A DNA stretch of 64,000 bases from Pseudogracilibacillus sp037072025 (GTDB lineage: Bacteria; Bacillota; Bacilli; Bacillales; Amphibacillaceae), in assembly GCF_037072025.1 (NCBI RefSeq), contig NZ_JAXHDD010000010.1, positions 36,757 to 100,756 of the forward strand. The letters run 5' to 3'. Below are positions 16,584 to 24,403 of the stretch, in pieces; positions within the stretch are counted from its first letter, which is position 1; the number at the start of each line of letters is the position of its first letter. A program made the translations under genes and the position numbers. The notes below the pieces were generated by a model. That model ran no database searches. It was not told where the DNA came from and worked only from the letters and a program-made list of their open reading frames with translations.

Positions 16584-17611
16584 ATAAAATGAAAATTACT
16601 TTAATTTTTACAGCAATCGCTACTATTACAGTATGTTTAGTAGTGGTAGGCTTGATGTTCAATAAAACTGAGGAAGAAAAAATGAATGGATTAACGGAAA
16701 TTTATGACATAGCTCCTAATGGGACGATTGCTTATGTAATGTATGACAAAGGACAGCAAGAAATCGTTATAAAAAAAGAGGAAAATGACATATCGACGGT
16801 ATCGATACATGAAGAAAAATTTATAAATGATATTGCTTTTTCACCGGATGGCTCTACACTCGCTTATAGTTTAAGTCAGAAAGATGTAGAAGCTGAACTA
16901 CTTAGTACGATTAATGTTGTAGAAGTTGCAACACTTGAAGAGACGAATCTTTTTCAAAAAACAGGCTTAATTACAGAACTTGCATTTGATCCTAAGGAGG
17001 GAAATCAACTTTTTTATATCAAAGCCGATACTTTTGAAAACTATTCACCAATCGCAAGGGCGAATCCACATGATTTTGATATATTTAGTTATCTGATTTC
17101 AGAGGAAGAACATACCCAATACACGAACCTTAAAAAGTATTCCATGGATTCATTACAAGTTTCTTCTTCCGATGACGCTGTATATATTCAAATGCCTGAT
17201 GATGAAGCTTCTGAGTCAGCGGAAGAAATATTTGATACGAAATCACGGATTTTTAAAATACCATTAGACGATCCAGAAGCAGTATCCGTTGTTAGCGTTC
17301 CAAATAAAGAAATCGATATTTATGATTTTGTCATTTTATCGGATGAGGAGAAAATAATTTATCAATCTGTTAGTAACCCAAACTCTGGTGGAACATTTGA
17401 ATATGAACTATTTGAATACGATCCAAATACAAACGAAGAAACACAATTAACAAATATACAAGAGTATACTTCCCGTCCTGTTATTAATGACGACTTTATC
17501 TATTTTATTGTCGATAAACAATTTGCGCAAAAATATTCGGATTATCATTTGTACCGAATGGATCTAGACGGAGAAAACATGACTGAAGTGGAATTATCAC
17601 TTGATGAATAG
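16580..17611 (+). CDS. TolB/WD40-like beta-propeller protein with N-terminal anchor
   Basis: The frame opens at a TTG overlapping the upstream stop; the ATG three codons later is an alternative start. The 343-residue product has an N-terminal transmembrane helix (about 6-28) and then a propeller domain with the WD40-like repeat signature INDIAFSPDGSTLAYSLS (about 85-102), TELAFDPKEGNQLFYI and later blade-like strands. It should face outside the membrane. As the third gene of the PadR operon it may be a sensor or accessory component. No catalytic motif is visible. Confidence 0.65.
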   Translation: MNKMKITLIFTAIATITVCLVVVGLMFNKTEEEKMNGLTEIYDIAPNGTIAYVMYDKGQQEIVIKKEENDISTVSIHEEKFINDIAFSPDGSTLAYSLSQKDVEAELLSTINVVEVATLEETNLFQKTGLITELAFDPKEGNQLFYIKADTFENYSPIARANPHDFDIFSYLISEEEHTQYTNLKKYSMDSLQVSSSDDAVYIQMPDDEASESAEEIFDTKSRIFKIPLDDPEAVSVVSVPNKEIDIYDFVILSDEEKIIYQSVSNPNSGGTFEYELFEYDPNTNEETQLTNIQEYTSRPVINDDFIYFIVDKQFAQKYSDYHLYRMDLDGENMTEVELSLDE

Positions 17612-17692
17612 TTGGATCCTATTAAAAAGTAAGTGAAAAGTAGAAGGTGAATTTTTTGCTTCCCTTCTGCCCTTTCAATTCATTACTATTTC

Positions 17693-17848
17693 ATGAATAT
17701 TTTCAAGTATCTTTTTCCTCATCTTTTGGGTCAATTGCGAGGAGTACAAATTAGGACAAAAACATTCCGTGAAACCAAAGAAAATATTCTCTTAGTCGGT
17801 AAATCGATTGTTTCGCACATAAAAGATCTACAAAAAAAGTCAGTCTAA
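17693..17848 (+). other. Possible gene fragment (51 codons)
   Basis: An open frame of 51 codons beginning MNIFKYLFPHLLGQ and ending KDLQKKSV has coding-like composition but no ribosome site before its ATG. It lies between the propeller gene and the vga-like leader. It reads like the tail of a degraded gene; I do not recognise the family. Confidence 0.3.
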
Positions 17849-17961
17849 GGTTAACAAAGCTTTTCCAAACACGAGAGTTAGTTTATTATGATGAATTAAC
17901 AAAGAATTACTTCTAACCGATCATTGTTTTATCTGATTTGTCCAATTGTTTTTATTCACTA

Positions 17962-17997
17962 TGGACAAATACTTGCATATCTCATATAATGACAATA
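17962..17997 (+). promoter_or_regulatory. Sigma-A promoter of the vga-like gene
   Basis: A -35 box TGGACA (17962-17967) and a perfect -10 box TATAAT (17985-17990) are separated by 17 bp. Transcription should start near 17997, leaving a leader of about 350 nt before the coding region at 18347. Confidence 0.8.
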
Positions 17998-18070
17998 ACA
18001 ATTAACGTAAAGGGTGACCCAATCGAATGAACAACTAATCCTATTTACCTGAACAGCCTAGGAAAGCACA

Positions 18071-18163
18071 TTAGAAAAATTGCATTCGCCAATCCTTTGG
18101 ACGAATGTCTTAGTTACACTTATTCGAGTCAAGAAAGGATCTTTTACTTTCTTAACTGCTAAA
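18071..18163 (+). repeat. Hairpin-rich 94-bp element, copy 2
   Basis: Diverged copy of the element at 6782-6875, starting TTAGAAAAA and ending AACTGCTAAA. The first hairpin is kept with different bases (CATTCG / CGAATG instead of GGCT..CGCC / GGCG..AGCC), and the last hairpin AAGAAAG/CTTTCTT is also kept. It sits exactly in the apical part of the vga leader, between the GAAAGCACA and TGTGCTTTC strands. Confidence 0.65.
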
Positions 18164-18279
18164 AACAGGCAGCTCCTGTTTTAATTTATTGTGCTTTCAA
18201 ACTTTAGGTTTTCGGAATAGGATTGGTATCTTAAGTTCAAGCAAAAAGAGAGAAATCTCTCTTTTTGCTGTTCACTCAT

Positions 18280-18313
18280 GCCTCCTATTCTGAAAACGAA
18301 TGGAGGCTTTTTT
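18280..18313 (+). terminator. Leader terminator before the vga-like gene
   Basis: GCCTCC and GGAGGC plus ATTC/GAAT form a 10-bp stem (one bulged T) with the loop TGAAAAC, followed by TTTTTT. It ends only 33 nt before the ABC-F start codon, as expected for a regulatory terminator. Confidence 0.85.
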
Positions 18314-18346
18314 GTCTCCTAATTTATAAACAGAGGAGATGAGTAT

Positions 18347-19915
18347 ATGATTATATTAGAAGCTAACCAATTAATGGTGAACATTAGAGATCAGCTTTTA
18401 TTTGATATTAATCATTTACGGATTCAAGAAAAAGATCGAATTGGATTAGTCGGGCGTAATGGTAGTGGGAAAACAACATTACTAGAAGTGCTCGCTGAAG
18501 TCAAAAATCCATCCAAAGGCAAGGTTATTTCAAATGCTACATGTGAACTCCTCCCACAACTTAAAAATACCAATACGACAAAAAGTGGTGGCGAGATAAC
18601 ACAGGAGTATATAAATAAAGCGATCGCAACAAAGGCCGATATTTTATTCGCTGATGAACCTACTACAAATTTAGATACTAAAAATATAGAAAAGCTTGAA
18701 AACCATTTAAAGAGATGGCAAGGTGCCTTTGTACTCGTCTCACACGACAGAGCGTTTTTAGATTCACTTTGTACAACAATTTGGGAGTTGGATGCCGGAG
18801 ATTTGAAGGTTTATCAAGGAAATTATTCAAGTTATGTCGAACAAAAAGAACTTGAGCAAAAGCAACATGAAGCGGCGTATGAACAATATGAGCAAAAGAA
18901 AAAGCAATTAGAAAAAGCATTAGAATTAAAAGAGCAAAAAGCCCAACGTGCAACTAAAAAACCGAAAAACATTAGCGCTTCCGAAGCAAATATAAAGGGA
19001 GCAAAACCGTATTTTGCAAACAAACAAAAGAAACTTCGGCAAGCCGCTAAAGCGATTGAGACACGACTAGAAAAGTTAGAGAAGGTGGATAAAGTAAAAG
19101 AGCTTCCTCCAGTGAAAATGGATTTACCGAATGAAGATACAATTAGAGGCAGAATTATTTTACGTATTAACGAGGTTACAGGGAAAGTAGAAAATCGTCT
19201 CCTTTGGAAAACAGAAAATATTGATATAAGAGCCGGAGACAAAATAGCTATTATTGGGAACAACGGCACTGGAAAAACAACTTTCTTACGAAAAATTCTT
19301 AATGGAGATGATGGAATCACCGTCTCCCCAGCCCTAAAAATTGGTTATTTCAGTCAAAATTTAGATGTGCTCGATGTGAATAAATCTATTTTAGAAAATG
19401 TCAGTTCAACTTCTAACCAAAATGAAACACTGATACGAACTGTGTTAGCTCGGCTTCGCTTCTTTCGTGATGATGTATTTAAAAAAGTAGCTGTATTAAG
19501 TGGCGGCGAACGGGTCAAAGTAGCTTTTGCAAAACTATTTGTTAGCGATATTAACACATTGTTGTTAGATGAACCGACAAATTTTCTTGATATTGAAGCA
19601 ATGGAGGCATTGGAAGGTCTTCTAAGAGATTATGAAGGAACAATTCTTCTCGTCTCTCATGATCGGCGCTTTATTACAAGAATAGCTAATAGAATCTTTA
19701 CAATCGAGAATCAGAAAATGAATGTTTTTAATGGGACATATGAAGCTTACAAAGGAAGATATAAGGATCATGAACAAAATACAGCGGATGAAGAGCTGCT
19801 AGTTTTACAAACAAAAATAACCGAGGTGTTAGGTAAATTAAGTATCGAACCATCAGACAAATTGGAAAAAGAATTTGCAGAACTAGTAGCTAGAAAAAAA
19901 GAATTAGAAAAATAA
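18347..19915 (+). CDS. Vga-like ABC-F ribosome-protection protein
   Basis: The 522-residue protein has two ABC domains and no membrane segment, the mark of ABC-F translation factors. Domain 1: Walker A GRNGSGKTT (about 36-44), a very short stretch to the signature SGGE (80-83) and DEPTTNLD (103-110). The interdomain linker is coiled coil (about 165-260), with its loop near 200-222. Domain 2: IGNNGTGKTT (303-312), LSGGER (384-389), LLLDEPTNFLD. Length, the shortened first domain and the C-terminal extension ending near ITEVLGKLSIEPS match Vga(A) from memory. Such proteins displace lincosamides, streptogramin A and pleuromutilins from ribosomes. Start ATG after AGAGGAGATGAG. Expression is probably drug-inducible through the attenuator. 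Confidence 0.88.
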   Translation: MIILEANQLMVNIRDQLLFDINHLRIQEKDRIGLVGRNGSGKTTLLEVLAEVKNPSKGKVISNATCELLPQLKNTNTTKSGGEITQEYINKAIATKADILFADEPTTNLDTKNIEKLENHLKRWQGAFVLVSHDRAFLDSLCTTIWELDAGDLKVYQGNYSSYVEQKELEQKQHEAAYEQYEQKKKQLEKALELKEQKAQRATKKPKNISASEANIKGAKPYFANKQKKLRQAAKAIETRLEKLEKVDKVKELPPVKMDLPNEDTIRGRIILRINEVTGKVENRLLWKTENIDIRAGDKIAIIGNNGTGKTTFLRKILNGDDGITVSPALKIGYFSQNLDVLDVNKSILENVSSTSNQNETLIRTVLARLRFFRDDVFKKVAVLSGGERVKVAFAKLFVSDINTLLLDEPTNFLDIEAMEALEGLLRDYEGTILLVSHDRRFITRIANRIFTIENQKMNVFNGTYEAYKGRYKDHEQNTADEELLVLQTKITEVLGKLSIEPSDKLEKEFAELVARKKELEK

Positions 19916-19972
19916 AAGGCTGCTTGAATGGGGCAAACATACAATTGGTTGTCCCATTCAGCTCAGCTTTTT
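19914..19972 (+). terminator. Terminator of the vga-like gene
   Basis: A long stem with outer AAAGGCTG / CAGCTTTTT and inner GAATGGG / CCCATTC strands starts at the stop codon and ends in a T-run. Confidence 0.8.
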
Positions 19973-20117
19973 AATTAGTTGTTAAATCTCTCCACTAATT
20001 TTTTCGTTTCCAATAAATTAATACTTAATTCTTTGATTATCTTCATATATCCGCATTTACATTTAAATTAATTTATATTTCCGGAAACTATTCCACTGGT
20101 AAACATACGAAATCAAG

Positions 20118-21098
20118 TTACTCAATTAACTTATCAGAGAATTCATTAATACGTTCACTCATTTCTTTATAACGTGTCCAGTGGAGATAATGGTGTCCTT
20201 CTAATGTAACAATTTCACTTGCAGGATGCTTCGTTAATTGTGTTCGATAAAAAGTTACATTGTTTTTACCTTCTTCATTAACATTATCTTCATCCGTAGT
20301 AAAAATTAACACAGGCATTTCTGGCGGAAATGTCATCGTATTTATTTTTTTAATATTTTTTTCAATTTGATTTGCTTCCTCAACTACATTCTTGTTAAAA
20401 CTATTCCAAGCTGAAATGGCTTTTGTCATTTGTAAATTCTCTTTAGAATAAGTTCCATCATCTGCCAAAGGAAGAAAGTCTTCTGACATTATATATAATG
20501 CCAATCTTACAATCCCGAGTGGTGCGATATATTTCAGATACTTAGGCATCGTTGGAGCTGGCTCGTTAAAATATTCCAAAGCTTGTGGTAAGGTAAAATC
20601 AATTCCTACAACTGCCTTCACCTCTTTTGGATATGTATAAGCATAATACAGGCCATAAATACCAGAAATGGAATGAGGCATGAGTATATAGGGACCTTCT
20701 ATGTTAGCTTTTTTTAGAGCCATTCGTATTTCTTCCACTATATTTTCCACTGTTCGTTCCTTATTTGTGAGGTCGCTCCATCCATATCCAAAATTCTCAA
20801 CAACAACTACTTTATGATGCTTTGCCATCTCATTTATTAAAGGTTCAAAGTCTAACAAAGGTGCGGAGGTGCCTAAACCACTTAATAAGACAACTGTATT
20901 TTCTCCATTTCCTTTTGTATAAACGTGCATATCTTTACCATCTATTTCAACTAATTGACCTAATGGAGGATATGTCTTTTGTTCATATACTTTCATTACA
21001 TGATGAAAAACAATCCATATTAGAGCTGTTGATATCAAAAATAAGAAAACATTCCTCGATACCTTCCACCATCTACTTTTTATATTCATATTCCTCAT
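20118..21098 (-). CDS. Membrane-anchored alpha/beta hydrolase
   Basis: The 326-residue protein has an N-terminal transmembrane anchor (about 14-34) and an alpha/beta-hydrolase domain. Visible landmarks are the oxyanion region VVLLSGLGTSAP (about 69-80), the nucleophile elbow MPHSISGIYG (Ser about 143, in place of the usual GxSxG), the acidic region FTTDEDNVNEE and the catalytic His in EGHHYLHW near the C-terminus. It probably acts at the outer membrane face or in the cytosol on a small ester or amide; the substrate is unknown. It lies downstream of the ABC transporter genes in the same direction with a 60-bp gap and may be co-transcribed. Confidence 0.8.
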   Translation of the reverse strand: MRNMNIKSRWWKVSRNVFLFLISTALIWIVFHHVMKVYEQKTYPPLGQLVEIDGKDMHVYTKGNGENTVVLLSGLGTSAPLLDFEPLINEMAKHHKVVVVENFGYGWSDLTNKERTVENIVEEIRMALKKANIEGPYILMPHSISGIYGLYYAYTYPKEVKAVVGIDFTLPQALEYFNEPAPTMPKYLKYIAPLGIVRLALYIMSEDFLPLADDGTYSKENLQMTKAISAWNSFNKNVVEEANQIEKNIKKINTMTFPPEMPVLIFTTDEDNVNEEGKNNVTFYRTQLTKHPASEIVTLEGHHYLHWTRYKEMSERINEFSDKLIE

Positions 21099-21158
21099 TT
21101 TCCTCTTTATTTAATTTGTTCAAATTCTTTCTTCTAAAGTTCTTTTGATGGTATCCTT

Positions 21159-21902
21159 TTAAATTGCTTTTCTATTAAAATAAATAATTCCACCCAGAAT
21201 AAATATGAGAAAACTGCCTCCTACCACAGTTAAAACTTGATCCCATGGAACGAAAAACACACTGTCCATTTGGGTCTCAACCGAATACATCATAAGAAAA
21301 GGTTGTGCCCACGGATAAAATGGTCCATACGTTTCTGAATTTACTGCTAAAATACCGGGTAATGTAAAAAATACATTTACAGCAAGTGGTGCGGCAAAGT
21401 TTTTCCATATCAAAGACATCCATAATTGCAATGCAACTAACGGGAAAGTGGCAACCCATCCACCAAGAATACTTTTCCAAATAATCATCATTGGAAAAAC
21501 ATCTGTATACCCTTTTATCATTCCAACTGTAAAAAACACACCCAAATATAAGATTTGAATCACTAAAACAAGCAATATAATAAGTAAGTATTTTGCAATA
21601 AAAACATTTCCTCTCGTTACAGGTAATGTCAATAACTGTTTCCATCCGCCAGCTTGATGTTCATATCTACATACAACACTAGCAAAAACCCCTGTAATTA
21701 AAGGTAGAAACAGCAAAGCATAGGGTAAATTCATAAATAATAAAGTCAGAATCCATTCATTCACTTCACCATCACCTGTCATGTCTTGTACATTATTGGT
21801 TAAACCAATAAATAATGCCAATAAAGGACCGGCTATAATAATGGAGGTGACTTTCGATTTTCGTAACTTATACCATTCCGACTTTAAGATCGACAGTAAC
21901 AT
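21159..21902 (-). CDS. ABC-2 type permease, lantibiotic-immunity-like (second)
   Basis: The 247-residue membrane protein has six predicted helices (about 17-37, 52-72, 95-118, 133-155, 165-185, 218-240) and starts with the motif ILKSEWYKLRKSK, typical of the EpiG/SpaG/MutG-type permeases of lantibiotic self-protection and antimicrobial-peptide resistance transporters. It is adjacent to the first permease with no gap (stop and start abut at 21902/21903). Together with the ATPase it forms an exporter that removes peptide antibiotics from the membrane; the specific substrate is inferred from family resemblance and from the upstream two-component system. Confidence 0.8.
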   Translation of the reverse strand: MLLSILKSEWYKLRKSKVTSIIIAGPLLALFIGLTNNVQDMTGDGEVNEWILTLLFMNLPYALLFLPLITGVFASVVCRYEHQAGGWKQLLTLPVTRGNVFIAKYLLIILLVLVIQILYLGVFFTVGMIKGYTDVFPMMIIWKSILGGWVATFPLVALQLWMSLIWKNFAAPLAVNVFFTLPGILAVNSETYGPFYPWAQPFLMMYSVETQMDSVFFVPWDQVLTVVGGSFLIFILGGIIYFNRKAI

Positions 21903-22613
21903 CTATTTCACATCCCTTCGCACAAAATCAATCATACCGATAATAAAAATAAGAAAACCAAATCCGAACCCAAACATCACTATGATTGTTGGATCATCCC
22001 ATTCCATCATCAATGCAGGCCATTTCCATATCATCCAATCAGGTAAAGTAAATGACGAATAGGTTAAGATCGTTCCTAGAATGCCTGTCGTTATCGGAAT
22101 ACCTTGATTATTACTTACTATCGCTATCCAAAGTTGCAAAGCTAATATAGGAAGTGCTGCAAAATATGGATAAAAACTGTACTTAATTAAATCTACATAT
22201 GGAATGTCTTTTCCTAAATCAAGGAACATACCATAACCGAGTGTAAATATTGTCAATAGTATAGATGCGACTAAAAACAAACTTGCAAGCACAAAAAACT
22301 TCGAAATAAACACTGTCTTCTTTGGCACAGGTAAAGAAAGTAACTGTTTCCAAGCATTTGTCTCGGTCTCTATGCTGGCAATAGCGGATGTTAAAATCGC
22401 TATTCCCAATACAATTGCAAGCGGTGTGAAGGTACTAGTATTCATTAAATAATAACCCCAACGATCATCACTTTGTGTAAATAAATATTCTTTTCGTACA
22501 CCATAATTGACCATTTGTAATGCAACAACACCAAAAGGTCCCAAAAATGTTAAAAACCAAAATCCTTTACGCTTTATTTTCATAAAATCAGTTATGATTA
22601 ATTTTCCAATCAT
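21903..22613 (-). CDS. ABC-2 type permease, lantibiotic-immunity-like (first)
   Basis: A 236-residue six-helix permease paralogous to its downstream neighbour: both have an N-terminal amphipathic segment (IITDFMKIKRKGFWFL here), a helix pair and the central region ETETNAWKQLLSLPVPKKTVFISKF, which is the counterpart of HQAGGWKQLLTLPVTRGNVFIAKY in the second permease. Two different small permeases plus one ATPase is the NukFEG/SpaFEG layout. Its ATG overlaps the ATPase stop by 4 bp. Confidence 0.8.
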   Translation of the reverse strand: MIGKLIITDFMKIKRKGFWFLTFLGPFGVVALQMVNYGVRKEYLFTQSDDRWGYYLMNTSTFTPLAIVLGIAILTSAIASIETETNAWKQLLSLPVPKKTVFISKFFVLASLFLVASILLTIFTLGYGMFLDLGKDIPYVDLIKYSFYPYFAALPILALQLWIAIVSNNQGIPITTGILGTILTYSSFTLPDWMIWKWPALMMEWDDPTIIVMFGFGFGFLIFIIGMIDFVRRDVK

Positions 22614-23521
22614 TGTAATTTTCCTTCTGAAGTCATTGATAAGAAAATATCTTCTAACGAACGTTTTTCTTCTTCAACACGATAAATGGAAAATCCATCT
22701 TGAACGAGCGTACGAACTGCATTTGCAATACCTTGATCTGATTGCTCACGCATATAAACTAACCCTTCTTTATTTTCCGCTTGAATCCCTTTTGCTAATA
22801 AAGACTGCCACGCCTTTTCACTATCATTTACTTTTAATATGACATTTTGCTGTGCAAGTTTTCGCATTTCTTCAATAGAGTCTTGAAAAATCATCTTTCC
22901 TTTAGAAATTATTCCAACACTTGTAGCAATTTGATCGATCTCTGCCAATAAATGACTAGAGATTAAAATTGTCATGTCGTATTCTGCTGGCAATTGTTTA
23001 ATTAAATTTCGCATTTCGATGATCCCGGATGGATCAAGTCCATTAGTCGGTTCATCTAAAATTAATAAATCTGGTTGATGTAACAGGGACGCTGCAATCC
23101 CTAAACGCTGTTTCATTCCAAGTGAAAATCCTTTGACCTTTTTATTTGTTGCATTTGTTAAACGTACAATCTCCAATACCTCACTAATTCTCTTTTTCGG
23201 TACATCTAGTATTTTTCTTAATGATTCTAAGTTTTCATAAGCAGTTAAGTGTGGATAATATGAAGGATTTTCAACTAGAGAACCGATCTTTCTTAAAATT
23301 TCTATTTTCTCTTTTTGTAGATTTTTATTAAATACTGAAACAGTCCCGGTTGTAGGCTTCATTAGACCAAGCAGCATTCGAATTGTCGTTGTTTTGCCAG
23401 CGCCATTGGGACCCAAAAATCCGTACACTTCTCCTTTTGGTATCTTCATATCCAAGTCTTTAACCGCATATTCCTTACCAAATCGCTTCGTTAATTTTTT
23501 CGTATCTACAATATATTCCAT
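22610..23521 (-). CDS. ABC transporter ATPase (BcrA/lantibiotic protection type)
   Basis: The preferred start is ATG 23521 (MEYIVDTKKL), with GAGGTG 5 nt upstream, rather than the GTG three codons earlier that touches the ribosome site. The 303-residue ATPase has Walker A GPNGAGKTT (about 40), Q-loop in SLVENPSYYPHL, signature FSLGMKQRLG, Walker B DLLILDEPTNGLD and a switch His in SSHLLAEI. The C-terminal 80-residue extension ending RSLEDIFLSMTSEG is typical of the BcrA/NukF group. It energises the two permeases. It is first of a three- or four-gene operon whose control region contains a 52-bp repeat array. Confidence 0.88.
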   Translation of the reverse strand: MEYIVDTKKLTKRFGKEYAVKDLDMKIPKGEVYGFLGPNGAGKTTTIRMLLGLMKPTTGTVSVFNKNLQKEKIEILRKIGSLVENPSYYPHLTAYENLESLRKILDVPKKRISEVLEIVRLTNATNKKVKGFSLGMKQRLGIAASLLHQPDLLILDEPTNGLDPSGIIEMRNLIKQLPAEYDMTILISSHLLAEIDQIATSVGIISKGKMIFQDSIEEMRKLAQQNVILKVNDSEKAWQSLLAKGIQAENKEGLVYMREQSDQGIANAVRTLVQDGFSIYRVEEEKRSLEDIFLSMTSEGKLQ

Positions 23522-23837
23522 CTCTTTCACCTCATACTAATCGTATATTATAAAGGTTAAAACAAAGGTATAGGGAAGTTTAAAATTCGTTTAAAAATTA
23601 ACCTTTGCAAACAGCATAATTGAAGATCCCACTTTTTTAAGCATATTTGATATAAAGTGTGGTAAATAGCAAATGGTAAGTTGACGAAATTACAGTGAAT
23701 AGAGTTGTAGTTGAAGGATACTGTGACGTAACGATTTATCATCGTTGGGGAAAAGTGACTCTACCTCCGCTCCGGAATGTGAGTCGATTAACAACATGCA
23801 GAGTCCAGATCTGAGATGTCGAGTCGATCTGCAAGAC

Positions 23838-24252
23838 GGGGAGTTTCGATATTAATCGTGACCGTTTTGAGTAAGGGTCATGGAAAAAGGGCATGTTTCG
23901 ATCTTAATCGTGACCGTTTTGGGTAAGAGTTATAAAAAACGGGCATGTTTCGGTATGAATCGTGACCGTTTTGGATTAGAGTCATGGAAAAAGGGCATGT
24001 TTCGATCTTAATCGTGACCGTTTTGGGTAAGGGTCATAAAAAACGGGCATGTTTCGGTATGAATCGTGACCGTTTTGGATTAGAGTCATGGAAAAAGGGC
24101 ATGTTTCGGTATGAATCGTGACCGTTTTGGGTTAGAGTCATGGAAAAAGGGCATGTTTCGGTATGAATCGTGACCGTTTTGGGTAAGAGTCATAAAAAAC
24201 GGGCATGTTTCGGTATTAATCGTGACCGTTTTGGGTGGGGGTCATGGAAAAC
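23838..24252. repeat. Eight tandem 52-bp repeats between the two-component system and the ABC operon
   Basis: Units begin at 23838, 23889, 23941, 23993, 24045, 24097, 24149 and 24201, each 52 bp except the first (51). The core TCGTGACCGTTTTG is nearly invariant; CGGT..ACCG forms a short inverted repeat. Unit ends alternate between CATGGAAAAA and CATAAAAAAC, and units 2-3 and 4-5 form a near-identical 104-bp pair, so the array grew by dimer duplication. A related TCGAGTCGATC motif flanks both sides (about 23821 and 24276). There are no unique spacers and no reading frame through all units. The rest of the 23522-24403 gap holds no gene. Confidence 0.92.
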
Positions 24253-24403
24253 GGCGAGTCTTTTTCCATGATGTCGAGTCGATCCGTATCGATTTATTAA
24301 TAAGCAGAGCCTAACGTCACAGTTTATGGATAAAGTTGACAAATTAGATAAAAATAAAAATCTGAACTTATTTGTAAAAAAATCAAGTTCAGATTTCGCT
24401 GTG

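Larger units (their letters stand above)
17997..18346 (+). promoter_or_regulatory. Attenuator leader of the vga-like ABC-F gene
   Basis: The leader contains a 3-codon ORF (ATG AAC AAC TAA, 18027-18038) with AAGGGTGA upstream. Segment A, AATCCTAT (18037-18044), overlaps its stop and is complementary to segment B, ATAGGATT (18217-18224). Segment B is the end of GTTTTCGGAATAGG (18208-18221), which is complementary over 14 bp with one G-U to CCTATTCTGAAAAC (18284-18297), the 5' half and loop of a terminator at 18280-18313. An inner stem GAAAGCACA/TGTGCTTTC (18062-18070/18190-18198) supports A-B pairing. A second perfect hairpin is at 18241-18268. A ribosome held at the mini-ORF would mask A, freeing B to break the terminator. 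This mechanism is inferred from the pairings. Confidence 0.75.

Noticed and set aside
23838..24252. CRISPR array
   Set aside because: Repeats are directly adjacent without unique spacers, the unit is 52 bp, and no cas gene is present; it is a tandem repeat.
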